A DNA stretch of 64,000 nt from Anaerocolumna cellulosilytica (GTDB lineage: Bacteria > Bacillota > Clostridia > Lachnospirales > Lachnospiraceae). The stretch lies in the NCBI RefSeq assembly GCF_014218335.1, contig NZ_AP023367.1, positions 3,473,501-3,537,500 of the forward strand. The letters are read 5' to 3'. Under the pieces are notes generated by a model, which was not told where the DNA came from, did no database searches, and was given only the letters and a program-made list of their open reading frames with translations. A program made the translations under genes and the position numbers. Of this stretch, positions 27,450-38,000 are shown in pieces (within the stretch, counting starts at the first letter, position 1; every line of letters begins with the position of its first letter).

Positions 27450-27653
27450 GGTTTCCTCCTTATTAAAGCGTTCCAATGGATTTCAGTATTCCATGAAATA
27501 CGCCGTCTTCTATTGGTTTATTGTATACAAATATACATTAGAAAGTTTCCTAAATATTGTAGTATATAAACTTTTATAATGCAAGTAAAATCTTCAATTT
27601 TTTATTTTAATTTACTAATAGTTTAACGTGGTAACTTAAAAAAGCAAATGCTT

Positions 27654-27697
27654 TTAAAAAAATAGCTAAAACCAAATTTTAATCATTTGGTTTTAGC
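27654..27697 (-). terminator. Rho-independent terminator after rny
   Basis: GCTAAAACCAAAT (27665-27677) pairs perfectly with ATTTGGTTTTAGC (27685-27697); on the minus strand a run of seven T follows. Confidence 0.88.
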
Positions 27698-27728
27698 CAT
27701 TATATTTCTAATACATATGAATTACATA

Positions 27729-29282
27729 TTACTTAGCATAGTCTGTTACTCTGGATTCTCTGATAACATTTACTTTAATCTGTCCAGGGTATTCTAGTTC
27801 AGATTCGATTTGTTTAGATATGTCACGTGCAAGTAAAATCATGTCCGCATCACTTACCTGATCCGGTACTACCATAATGCGAACTTCCCTGCCTGCCTGA
27901 ATAGCAAATGACTTATCCACTCCTTTAAAGCCGTTCGAAATATCTTCTAACTGTTTCAATCTGTTTGTGTATGTTTCTAGTGTTTCCCTTCTTGCACCTG
28001 GTCTTGCAGCAGAAATAGTATCTGCAGCTTGTACAATACATGCAATTAATGATTCAGGTTCAACATCACCGTGATGTGATTCTACCGCATTGATAACGAT
28101 GGGAGATTCTTTATGTTTTCTACATAAGTCAACACCAATTTGAATATGTGAGCCTTCCATCTCATGGTCAACAGATTTTCCAATATCATGTAGTAAACCA
28201 GCTCTTTTTGCCATTCGAATATCTACTCCGATTTCACCTGCTAATAAGCCGGATAATTGAGCTACTTCAATCGAATGTTTTAAAGCATTTTGTCCGTAAC
28301 TGGTTCTGAATTTCATCTTACCAAGTAAGCGAACCAATTCAGGATGAATACCGTGAACACCAACTTCTAGAGTTGCTGCTTCACCTTCTTCACGAATCAT
28401 GACTTCAACTTCTTTTTGAGCTTTTTCAACCATTTCTTCGATTCTGGCCGGATGGATTCTTCCATCCACAATCAGTTTTTCCAATGCGATTCTGGCTACT
28501 TCTCTTCTAATTGGGTCAAAACCGGATAAAATAACTGCTTCCGGAGTATCGTCGATAATTAAATCAACACCGGTCAAGGTTTCTAAGGTACGTATATTAC
28601 GACCTTCTCTACCTATTATTCTACCCTTCATCTCGTCATTTGGAAGCTGAACAACGGATATGGTTGTCTCTGCCACATGGTCAGCCGCACATTTTTGAAT
28701 TGCGGTAACAACATAATCCTTTGCTTTTTTGTCTGCTTCTTCTTTTGCTTTGTTTTCAAGTTCTTTTACTAACATTGCGGTTTCATGTTTTACTTCGTCT
28801 TCAACAGTTTTTAAAAGATATTCTTTTGCTTGTTCGGAGGTTAATCCAGAGATTTTTTCTAACTCCTGTAGTTGTCTGCCGTGAAGCTCTTCCGCTTCTG
28901 ACTTGATTCTATCAAGCTCAGCTTCCTTAACAGCAAGTTTAGACTCCTTTTTCTCAAGTGCTTCCATCTTCCTGTCTAAAGTTTCTTCTTTAGCAAGAAC
29001 GCGTTTTTCATAACGCTGCACTTCTGCTCTTCTTTCCTTAGTTTCCTTCTCAAGCTCATTCTTAGTCTTTAATGACTCTTCCTTTGCTTCAAGTAAGGCC
29101 TCTCTCTTCTTAGTTTCAGCTGTTTTCAAAGCTTCATCTATGATTTCTCTTGCTTTTTCTTCTGCTGAACCTATCTTAGCCTCTACAACTTTAATACGAT
29201 AGGCTGTGGCAATTTTCCAAACAAGAGGAGCAACTATTACCAAGGTAACTAAAATAGCAATTACTATTTTTAGCTCTTGCAC
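27729..29282 (-). CDS. rny: Ribonuclease Y
   Basis: 517 aa membrane-anchored endoribonuclease that starts decay of many mRNAs in Firmicutes. An N-terminal membrane helix (residues 6-24) is followed by a long charged coiled coil (about 30-190), a KH RNA-binding domain ([21 protein letters not shown], about 218-238), and a metal-dependent HD domain with HDIGK near residue 360. [22 protein letters not shown] near the end is the conserved C-terminal part. Length is standard (about 520). AGGAGGTGCTCCT precedes the start. Confidence 0.96.
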   Translation of the reverse strand: MQELKIVIAILVTLVIVAPLVWKIATAYRIKVVEAKIGSAEEKAREIIDEALKTAETKKREALLEAKEESLKTKNELEKETKERRAEVQRYEKRVLAKEETLDRKMEALEKKESKLAVKEAELDRIKSEAEELHGRQLQELEKISGLTSEQAKEYLLKTVEDEVKHETAMLVKELENKAKEEADKKAKDYVVTAIQKCAADHVAETTISVVQLPNDEMKGRIIGREGRNIRTLETLTGVDLIIDDTPEAVILSGFDPIRREVARIALEKLIVDGRIHPARIEEMVEKAQKEVEVMIREEGEAATLEVGVHGIHPELVRLLGKMKFRTSYGQNALKHSIEVAQLSGLLAGEIGVDIRMAKRAGLLHDIGKSVDHEMEGSHIQIGVDLCRKHKESPIVINAVESHHGDVEPESLIACIVQAADTISAARPGARRETLETYTNRLKQLEDISNGFKGVDKSFAIQAGREVRIMVVPDQVSDADMILLARDISKQIESELEYPGQIKVNVIRESRVTDYAK

Positions 29283-29548
29283 AGGAGCACCTCCTTATTA
29301 AATTTTCATTGTACAAATATACAACAGTTAAATTTTATACTGTTTTGTCCAGTATGTCAAGTATCGTTCCTAAATTTTTATGCATTATGTCATAATACAC
29401 CGAAAATAATCGATAATTTTATGAATTATTATACGATTTCCCATAATATAATGGCAATTATTTCATTGCCTCATTATGTTTTTAACAGTTTGAACAATTC
29501 ATTTTGAAAGTGGTTGTATCTGGTAACAGATTTAACAGATACCGCTTG

Positions 29549-31033
29549 TTAGGAAACCAGTTCTCCGATATAGTAAAAGCCCTTACATTCCTTTAAGCTC
29601 ACCTTAACAATGCTCCCAATCATATCCGGTGAACCTTCAAAATGCACCAATACATTATTACTTAGTCTTCCGGTCATAAGTTTATCATTTTGCTGGTTTA
29701 CTTCCTCTACCAGTACCTTACTGATTTCTCCCTCATGTCTTGCGGTCATTTCCGCAGAGATAGCCTGTATTTCCTTTAATAGTCTATCAAACCGTTCCTT
29801 TGCTACTGTATCCTCTACCTGACAGTCTAAAACAGCCGCCGGGGTTCCGGTTCTCTTAGAATACAGGAACGTATATGCGCTATCATAACGAACCTTTTTC
29901 ACAATCTCAAGAGTTTCAAGGAAGTCTTCATCTGTCTCTCCGGGGAAACCAACAATAATATCTGTTGTCAGAGAGATATCAGGCATTGCGGCTTTAATAC
30001 GCTCTACTAAAGCCAAATAAGACTCTTTTGTGTAGCTTCTGTTCATTTTCTTTAGTACATCTGTACTTCCTGCTTGTACGGGCAAATGAAGGTGGGAACA
30101 AATCTTTTTAGAATCCTTCATAACTTCAATTAAGGAGTCAGATAAATCCTTGGGGTGGGAAGTCATAAAGCGAATCCGTTCAAGACCTTCCACTTTCTCA
30201 ATTTCTTGTAGTAATTCTGCAAAGGACATAGGCTTGTCTAATGTCTTGCCGTAAGAATTCACATTCTGTCCCAGAAGCATAACTTCAATTACACCGTCTG
30301 CAACCAGTTCTTTGATTTCCTTAATAATGTCCTCTGGATTACGGCTTCTTTCCCTGCCTCTGACATAAGGCACAATGCAATAGCTGCAAAAATTGTTACA
30401 GCCATACATAATATTAACGCCTGCCTTAAATTTGTATTTTCTTTCACTGGGCAGATCTTCTACAATCTGATCGGTATCTTTCCAGATATCAATAATCATA
30501 CCTTTTGACGTAATCCTGGAATACATTAATTCTGCAAGCTTAAAGATATTGTGGGTTCCAAATATCATATCTACGAAGCGGTAGCTTTTTCTAATCTTAT
30601 CAACAACCGCATCCTCCTGCATCATACAGCCACATAGTGCAATCATCATATTGGGATTTTTTTTCTTTAGGCTATTTAGAAAACCAAGTCTTCCGTATAC
30701 TCTTGTATTGGCATTCTCCCTGACGGTACAGGTATTATATACAACAAAGTCCGCTTCTTCTGTATCTGTTTCCACAAAGCCGATAAGTTCTAAGATACCT
30801 GACAGCTTTTCGGAGTCCTTGGCGTTCATCTGACAGCCAAAGGTTTGTGTGATATAGGTTAACGGTCTTCCTATCTCTAAAGTTTTAGTCTTCGCCCACT
30901 CCCTGCATTTTGCCATAAAGTAGTATTGCCTCTGTGGTTCAGTAATAGGTTCTTTTCCGTTAATGTCTATGTTATTAAAATCTATTTCTGCATAATTCAT
31001 GTTAAACTCTCTACTTTCTATATATACTTTCAC
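29549..31033 (-). CDS. miaB: tRNA-2-methylthio-N6-dimethylallyladenosine synthase
   Basis: 494 aa. Radical SAM enzyme that adds a methylthio group to i6A37 in tRNAs reading UNN codons. N-terminal MTTase domain with cluster-binding Cys in TFGCQMN, NTCTVREN and LCGCM; radical SAM motif CNNFCSYC (about 220-227) with VPYVRGRERSR; C-terminal TRAM domain (about 435-490). Two starts are possible: GTG at 31033 (AGGG upstream) or ATG at 31000 (GAGAG upstream, giving MNYAEIDF); the sequence does not decide. Confidence 0.94.
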   Translation of the reverse strand: MKVYIESREFNMNYAEIDFNNIDINGKEPITEPQRQYYFMAKCREWAKTKTLEIGRPLTYITQTFGCQMNAKDSEKLSGILELIGFVETDTEEADFVVYNTCTVRENANTRVYGRLGFLNSLKKKNPNMMIALCGCMMQEDAVVDKIRKSYRFVDMIFGTHNIFKLAELMYSRITSKGMIIDIWKDTDQIVEDLPSERKYKFKAGVNIMYGCNNFCSYCIVPYVRGRERSRNPEDIIKEIKELVADGVIEVMLLGQNVNSYGKTLDKPMSFAELLQEIEKVEGLERIRFMTSHPKDLSDSLIEVMKDSKKICSHLHLPVQAGSTDVLKKMNRSYTKESYLALVERIKAAMPDISLTTDIIVGFPGETDEDFLETLEIVKKVRYDSAYTFLYSKRTGTPAAVLDCQVEDTVAKERFDRLLKEIQAISAEMTARHEGEISKVLVEEVNQQNDKLMTGRLSNNVLVHFEGSPDMIGSIVKVSLKECKGFYYIGELVS

Positions 31034-31099
31034 CGATACCCTAAAAATTATATATGATGAAAGGATAAATTACAACAGGCAATCACATTGTTTTGCCAT

Positions 31100-31145
31100 C
31101 AAAAAGAACATATAGTATACATTCATGAAATCTATACTATATGTT
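31100..31145 (-). terminator. Terminator of the small minus-strand gene
   Basis: AACATATAGTATA (31107-31119) pairs perfectly with TATACTATATGTT (31133-31145). On the minus strand CTTTTT follows, about 100 nt past the small gene at 31243-31401. It may work in both directions. Confidence 0.6.
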
Positions 31146-31242
31146 TTGTGTTATTCTTTCTTTTATGGTTAGTACATGTTATAATATAACGACAACGTTA
31201 TAGGGGGTTTTATAATTTTTTAAGTGTGCTCAGACATATAAA

Positions 31243-31401
31243 CTACAATTTTTTAGACTGTTCTAATAAGACTAGCATTTCTGCACCACCTATGGCTATG
31301 GGTTTTATATCTTCACTAAGAGCTATGTATTTCTCGTATATTTTAATTAGTTCTATTTTATCTTCTGGGGTTATCATTTTTTCTGATTTCATCTTATGCA
31401 T
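31243..31401 (-). CDS. 52-aa protein divergent from an XRE repressor
   Basis: Frame ATG 31401 to TAG 31243, product starting MHKMKSEKMITPEDKIELIK and ending LLEQSKKL. GGAG (31410-31413) is 8 nt before the ATG, a consensus promoter (31540-31568) lies upstream and a terminator downstream, so this is a complete small gene. It is helical and charged, with no membrane segment; I do not recognise a family. Pairing with a divergent phage-type repressor suggests a small mobile or phage-derived module, but no integrase or other phage gene is nearby. Confidence 0.65.
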   Translation of the reverse strand: MHKMKSEKMITPEDKIELIKIYEKYIALSEDIKPIAIGGAEMLVLLEQSKKL

Positions 31402-31462
31402 AAAATCATCTCCTGCTTAGATATCTAAATAAATAGACCTTCCTGTTACTAATTTACACCAA

Positions 31463-31500
31463 ACAAGCTCCCCCCTCCTTAGGGGAGTTTGTAGGAGGGG
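31463..31500 (-). other. GC-rich alternative hairpins in the 5' leader of the small gene
   Basis: Two mutually exclusive stems: 31463-31473 with 31482-31492 (11 bp, one mismatch) and 31472-31479 with 31493-31500 (8 bp, CCCCTCCT/AGGAGGGG). They lie between the promoter and start codon of the minus-strand small gene. The pattern is like an attenuator, but no T run follows. Confidence 0.4.
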
Positions 31501-31539
31501 AGAAGAAAACTCATTGTCATTCAGTGACTTTTCAAATTC

Positions 31540-31568
31540 ATTATAACCCGTTTAATGACATATGTCAA
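31540..31568 (-). promoter_or_regulatory. Consensus promoter with overlapping palindrome, small minus gene
   Basis: Minus strand TTGACA (31568-31563), 17 bp, TATAAT (31545-31540): a perfect sigma-A promoter. The palindrome TGACATATGTCA (31556-31567) covers its -35 box and is a likely operator of the divergent XRE protein. Confidence 0.75.
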
Positions 31569-31586
31569 GATATATTCTTTCATTAA

Positions 31587-31615
31587 TTGACAAATATATC
31601 ATTTAGTGATAATTT
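31587..31615 (+). promoter_or_regulatory. Promoter of the XRE regulator
   Basis: TTGACA (31587-31592), 17 bp, TAATTT (31610-31615), just before AAGGAGGTG at 31621-31629. It is divergent from, and 19 bp away from, the minus-strand promoter. Confidence 0.65.
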
Positions 31616-31635
31616 TATCTAAGGAGGTGTTATAC

Positions 31636-31995
31636 ATGGAAAAACGTGTGAAGTTAATTAGAAAATCCCTTAACCTATCGCAAAAAAAATTTGGAGATAG
31701 GCTGGGACTTAAACCTAACTCCATTAGTTCGATTGAAACAGGCAAAAATACCCTAACTGATCAAAATATTAAAATGATATGTTCGACCTTTCAAATAAAT
31801 GAGGATTGGCTTCGTACTGGTAACGGTGAAATGTATACGAAACACTTGGAAATTGATAACGAATTATCCATAGTTATAAATGAAATTGTTAAAAGTAATG
31901 ACAAATTTGTTAAGCAATTTTTAAACGCTTATTGGAGTCTATCTAAAGAAAATCGCACAGTGATATCGGATTTTATAGATAAACTAAAAGAATAA
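31636..31995 (+). CDS. XRE family transcriptional regulator (phage-repressor type)
   Basis: 119 aa from ATG 31636, chosen because AAGGAGGTG lies 7 nt upstream; the longer frame from 31606 lacks a binding site. Residues 1-62 form the Cro/CI helix-turn-helix (LIRKSLNLSQKKFGDRLGLK, PNSISSIETGKNTLT, IKMICSTFQINEDWLRTGNG). The typical phage/ICE repressor ending EDWLRTGNGEMY is present, followed by a short helical tail (residues 75-119). It probably represses the divergent small gene through TGACATATGTCA. The gene abuts the trailer end of the CRISPR array. Confidence 0.85.
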   Translation: MEKRVKLIRKSLNLSQKKFGDRLGLKPNSISSIETGKNTLTDQNIKMICSTFQINEDWLRTGNGEMYTKHLEIDNELSIVINEIVKSNDKFVKQFLNAYWSLSKENRTVISDFIDKLKE

Positions 31996-32072
31996 GAAAC
32001 ACATATAAAGAAACAACCATGCCCCCTTACACGGGGGGTAATACTTTATAATTCTCAGCATAGAAAATTTAT

Positions 32073-35000
32073 ATTTACATTCTGTTTGTATTAAAACTTA
32101 TCACTTGTTTGATTATTTACGATAATTGCATATATTTACATTCCATTCTGTTTATATTAAAACATACTGTCCCCTGCTTTTGCTATCCGTTTTACTTCGA
32201 TTTACATTCCATTCTGTTTATATTAAAACTGAACGGTTCAGTAACATCAAGTGAACGTATTTGGATTTACATTCCATTCTGTTTATATTAAAACGATAAG
32301 TTGGCAGAGGCAAAAAAATACTATTGGCTCATTTACATTCCATTCTGTTTATATTAAAACATCGGTAATTCGTGGTTCAAAATTCCCAGTAGTAGATTTA
32401 CATTCCATTCTGTTTATATTAAAACTATGCTAAACGGTGCCTTAACAGATTCTGTTATATTATTTACATTCCATTCTGTTTATATTAAAACTCTTTTTCA
32501 GGGGATTGGAGAGGGCTTTTTTAGTAATTTACATTCCATTCTGTTTATATTAAAACGGTAACACTATAGGAGATATGGTTGCTAATATAGATATTTACAT
32601 TCCATTCTGTTTATATTAAAACGCTTAAGGCACAGAATGGCTCTACCTTTTTTAACAGATTTACATTCCATTCTGTTTATATTAAAACTATTACATCTAC
32701 GGTTGATACTTATAGACCTCCTTAATTTACATTCCATTCTGTTTATATTAAAACAGCTTGGTATCAGATATGAAGAATTATTGTGTTTCGATTTACATTC
32801 CATTCTGTTTATATTAAAACGGAAACTACGGTTGTTGACTTGCTTGTAACGGCTACATTTACATTCCATTCTGTTTATATTAAAACCCCAATCTCGCAAC
32901 AATTAATTATCACCCTAGACGAATTTACATTCCATTCTGTTTATATTAAAACCCAGAAAACTGTTGTTCCGGATAGAGGATTTTATAAGATTTACATTCC
33001 ATTCTGTTTATATTAAAACGGTGAAACAGTATTACATATTACCCTTGTTAGGGAATTTACATTCCATTCTGTTTATATTAAAACCCGATGGAAAGGCAGT
33101 CACACTTTGCGGAAATGGATTTACATTCCATTCTGTTTATATTAAAACCTATGTTGATTACCGTTCCAGCCGTCAGCATAATAAGATTTACATTCCATTC
33201 TGTTTATATTAAAACGGCTACGCGCTCTAAATATTTGCACTTTACTTGTTCATTTACATTCCATTCTGTTTATATTAAAACCTTTTTTCATGTGTTGATA
33301 TAGCGGGTTGTCAATATATTTACATTCCATTCTGTTTATATTAAAACTTGCATAACTACATTAACGATTATCTCAATCAAAAGAATTTACATTCCATTCT
33401 GTTTATATTAAAACTGTTGGAGTATTCGCACTCATAACACTTTTTTATTTATTTACATTCCATTCTGTTTATATTAAAACTTCAAGAAAAGCGTCTGCCG
33501 CTTCACCGGTAAAGGTATTTACATTCTATTCTGTTTATATTAAAACCTGGAAAGAATTTGCACGTTATCAAAACTAACCATATTTACATTCCATTCTGTT
33601 TATATTAAAACAATGCTTAATCATAGAACAGAACGGGCAACTGCTTGATTTACATTCCATTCTGTTTATATTAAAACTCTATAGGTTGAGCTGGGAGAAA
33701 AGAGGGAATACATATTTACATTCCATTCTGTTTATATTAAAACTTTCTCACCTTTTTTAGCATAAGAACTTCCAGTAGTATTTACATTCCATTCTGTTTA
33801 TATTAAAACCCTGCTTATAACAAGGGTTGTCTGTTATGTATTTTTATTTACATTCCATTCTGTTTATATTAAAACACTATACAAAGTGGATATCACAACG
33901 GTGGAGGGGTATTTACATTCCATTCTGTTTATATTAAAACCAGAGCGGCACCTACTAGGTCACCTGAATTATTCAAATTTACATTCCATTCTGTTTATAT
34001 TAAAACTAACCAATGTGTTTTACTTCTCTTATCACCAAACAAATTTACATTCCATTCTGTTTATATTAAAACTAAAACCGTTTCCCAAGCTTCGCCCCAG
34101 TCTACAATATTTACATTCCATTCTGTTTATATTAAAACCATGCGTTTCCTCCTCCCAAAACGGTATATCTTCATTTACATTCCATTCTGTTTATATTAAA
34201 ACCTTCAATGGCGAGTAATCTTTATCCAATTCAGCAAAATTTACATTCCATTCTGTTTATATTAAAACTGGTTGCTTGCTATGCCCTGTTTATACGCCTC
34301 TGAAATTTACATTCCATTCTGTTTATATTAAAACTTTCAATCAAAAACTTCTTCTGCTCGTCCTGTTTCAATTTACATTCCATTCTGTTTATATTAAAAC
34401 TATAACCGATTTACAGACAATCCTTAGCAGGAAGGACATTTACATTCCATTCTGTTTATATTAAAACTCATATGCTTTATCTCTGTTAGGGTCTCTAGCC
34501 CTATTTACATTCCATTCTGTTTATATTAAAACTAATGATTTAACTAATACATCTGTTATGTATTCAATATTTACATTCCATTCTGTTTATATTAAAACTG
34601 CATCCATACGGAAATAGCTTGAACTTGTTTCGATATTTACATTCCATTCTGTTTATATTAAAACGACTCTGTAAAAATATAATCAATATCATCAATAGAA
34701 ATTTACATTCCATTCTGTTTATATTAAAACTAAACAGTATCACATAATACCAATATGTGGTATTTTATTTACATTCCATTCTGTTTATATTAAAACATCC
34801 CTGTAAACTTAGCATGATACCATTCGGGACCAATTTACATTCCATTCTGTTTATATTAAAACAAGAAAATGCACAATGTAGATTTACCGGTTCTGGTATT
34901 TACATTCCATTCTGTTTATATTAAAACGTATCTTATTGCATCTATGTTGTGGTTATTCTTGTCATTTACATTCCATTCTGTTTATATTAAAACTCATCGG

Positions 35001-38000
35001 TGTTTATGATGTAATAAGTATTTTCTTTGATTTACATTCCATTCTGTTTATATTAAAACCTCGCCTTACAGCATTTAGACCACCATTTTCAGCATTTACA
35101 TTCCATTCTGTTTATATTAAAACGTGGTACACAGCACATACTTAGATGTGCCTAAACATATTTACATTCCATTCTGTTTATATTAAAACTGAGGTCTAAA
35201 ATTATTGCCATAAGATACAACTTGATTTACATTCCATTCTGTTTATATTAAAACCCATTGAACATATATGTCTTACTCAATGCATACCTATTTACATTCC
35301 ATTCTGTTTATATTAAAACAAGATTTTTGCGACTGTTAATCCATTGGATTTTGCCATTTACATTCCATTCTGTTTATATTAAAACAAAACTTGTTCTGAT
35401 TCATAGCCATATTCGCATTTATTTACATTCCATTCTGTTTATATTAAAACCCGATATCTTTATGATAAAATTGCTTTGTAATTGACATTTACATTCCATT
35501 CTGTTTATATTAAAACAACAAGGGATAATAAGTTTAAGGTAATCCAGTTAAGATTTACATTCCATTCTGTTTATATTAAAACTAATTCAGGACTTAATTT
35601 TGAGCCATCCCAAATATATTTACATTCCATTCTGTTTATATTAAAACCGGAACAGGCTAGAAACGAAGCCGAAGCAATAGTATTTACATTCCATTCTGTT
35701 TATATTAAAACTCATCCTTGATATTAAGTTCTGTAAGCATATTCGAGATTTACATTCCATTCTGTTTATATTAAAACCTGCCGTATAAAGTATCTTGACC
35801 GCCGTTCTTAGCATTTACATTCCATTCTGTTTATATTAAAACCAAACTTCCTTATTTTGCTTTCACGGCTTGAATTTATTTACATTCCATTCTGTTTATA
35901 TTAAAACTATATAGATAGGAAAATAAGTGATTACTTGATATCATTTACATTCCATTCTGTTTATATTAAAACTCTTATGGCAATAATTTTAGACCTCATT
36001 CTTATCGATTTACATTCCATTCTGTTTATATTAAAACGATACAAAAATCAGTTGACCAGCTGTCTATTGATAATTTACATTCCATTCTGTTTATATTAAA
36101 ACACTATCATTGCTTGTCCTCCTATGCTATATTTATTATTTACATTCCATTCTGTTTATATTAAAACCTTTCTCCCCATTTGAACTTGAGACACTCTTGA
36201 TAGATTTACATTCCATTCTGTTTATATTAAAACAGGAGTGCAGCACTAGCTTTTTGACAGTAATTCTTGTATTTACATTCCATTCTGTTTATATTAAAAC
36301 GAAACCCCAGTAACTATAAGCTTTCCTTGTATACACATTTACATTCCATTCTGTTTATATTAAAACCGCTTATGGCAATAATTTTAGACCTCATTCTTAT
36401 CGATTTACATTCCATTCTGTTTATATTAAAACTTTTAGCACATAATATTGTAATTTGTCAAATATTATATTTACATTCCATTCTGTTTATATTAAAACCT
36501 ATGGCTAATGACCGTTCCGCGCATGATGTTGCTGATTTACATTCCATTCTGTTTATATTAAAACAAGGTCGCACTTGCTCTTACTGTTCAGGCACTTGTG
36601 ATTTACATTCCATTCTGTTTATATTAAAACGTTAAAAGCTCAAAATGGCTCAACCTTTTTCAACAGATTTACATTCCATTCTGTTTATATTAAAACAATA
36701 CTGCAAACAACTACAAGCACAACTTATCCAGAATTTACATTCCATTCTGTTTATATTAAAACAGTATCCGTATAGATTTGATACTGCTTTGTTTGCGAAT
36801 TTACATTCCATTCTGTTTATATTAAAACAGCAACAAATAATGTAAATAAAGAGAGGAAATCACAATTTACATTCCATTCTGTTTATATTAAAACATCCTA
36901 ATGAATACGCCCTTTTTTGTAGCGATACAATTTACATTCCATTCTGTTTATATTAAAACTTTCCTGTGTTGCAGGTGACTTAGCCTTATTTGATGATTTA
37001 CATTCCATTCTGTTTATATTAAAACTGTTTCGGTGATATTTACGAAATTATAGGGAAAGGATTTACATTCCATTCTGTTTATATTAAAACTCCACCACCT
37101 TCGCTGAAAGGCATATCCTCCTGGTAATTTACATTCCATTCTGTTTATATTAAAACGCTTACAAGTGTTAATAAAGTGCCTCAAACTGAGGAATTTACAT
37201 TCCATTCTGTTTATATTAAAACTTCAATTTCAAAACGATTTCTGCGCAATCCAAACCATATTTACATTCCATTCTGTTTATATTAAAACCAGGCCAATCA
37301 AGTTCTAATTTAAGTTATGAGGCTTTATTTACATTCCATTCTGTTTATATTAAAACTGGAATATATATTGCCGATGTTGAAATGGTCAAAGAATTTACAT
37401 TCCATTCTGTTTATATTAAAACATAAAAGAAAATAAATAAAGAAAAGAGGTTTTGACAATTTACATTCCATTCTGTTTATATTAAAACTAGCTTTTCAGA
37501 ACCTAAAGACTTAAACGCTTACATATTTACATTCCATTCTGTTTATATTAAAACCATCTGTTTCCTTTCTATCGAACATGTTTTTAATCGATTTACATTC
37601 CATTCTGTTTATATTAAAACCATAGATGGAGACTATCGCCCGAACTTGCTAATCAAATTTACATTCCATTCTGTTTATATTAAAACGAGTATAGAAAACG
37701 TTCCAGAGGGTATTAATGTTAATTTACATTCCATTCTGTTTATATTAAAACATTGGAGAAGATGTGTTCCTCTATCATCATAGTTGATTTACATTCCATT
37801 CTGTTTATATTAAAACAAAAATCAAATGTAAGAATGATAAACTGATTTTTAAATTTACATTCCATTCTGTTTATATTAAAACTATCGACCTCGATTACCG
37901 GATATCAAAACTAGAATATTTACATTCCATTCTGTTTATATTAAAACTGATAGTGCAGTGAGACATTATCTAAAGTTTAAGCGATTTACATTCCATTCTG

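Noticed and set aside
31463-31500. GC-rich hairpins as a known riboswitch
   Set aside because: No conserved core of any riboswitch class I know is present; kept only as an unexplained leader structure.
33149-36534. Spacers at 33149 and 36499, which look alike at CTATG and ACCGTTCC
   Set aside because: The similarity is in different reading frames with gaps and is too short to claim a common target.
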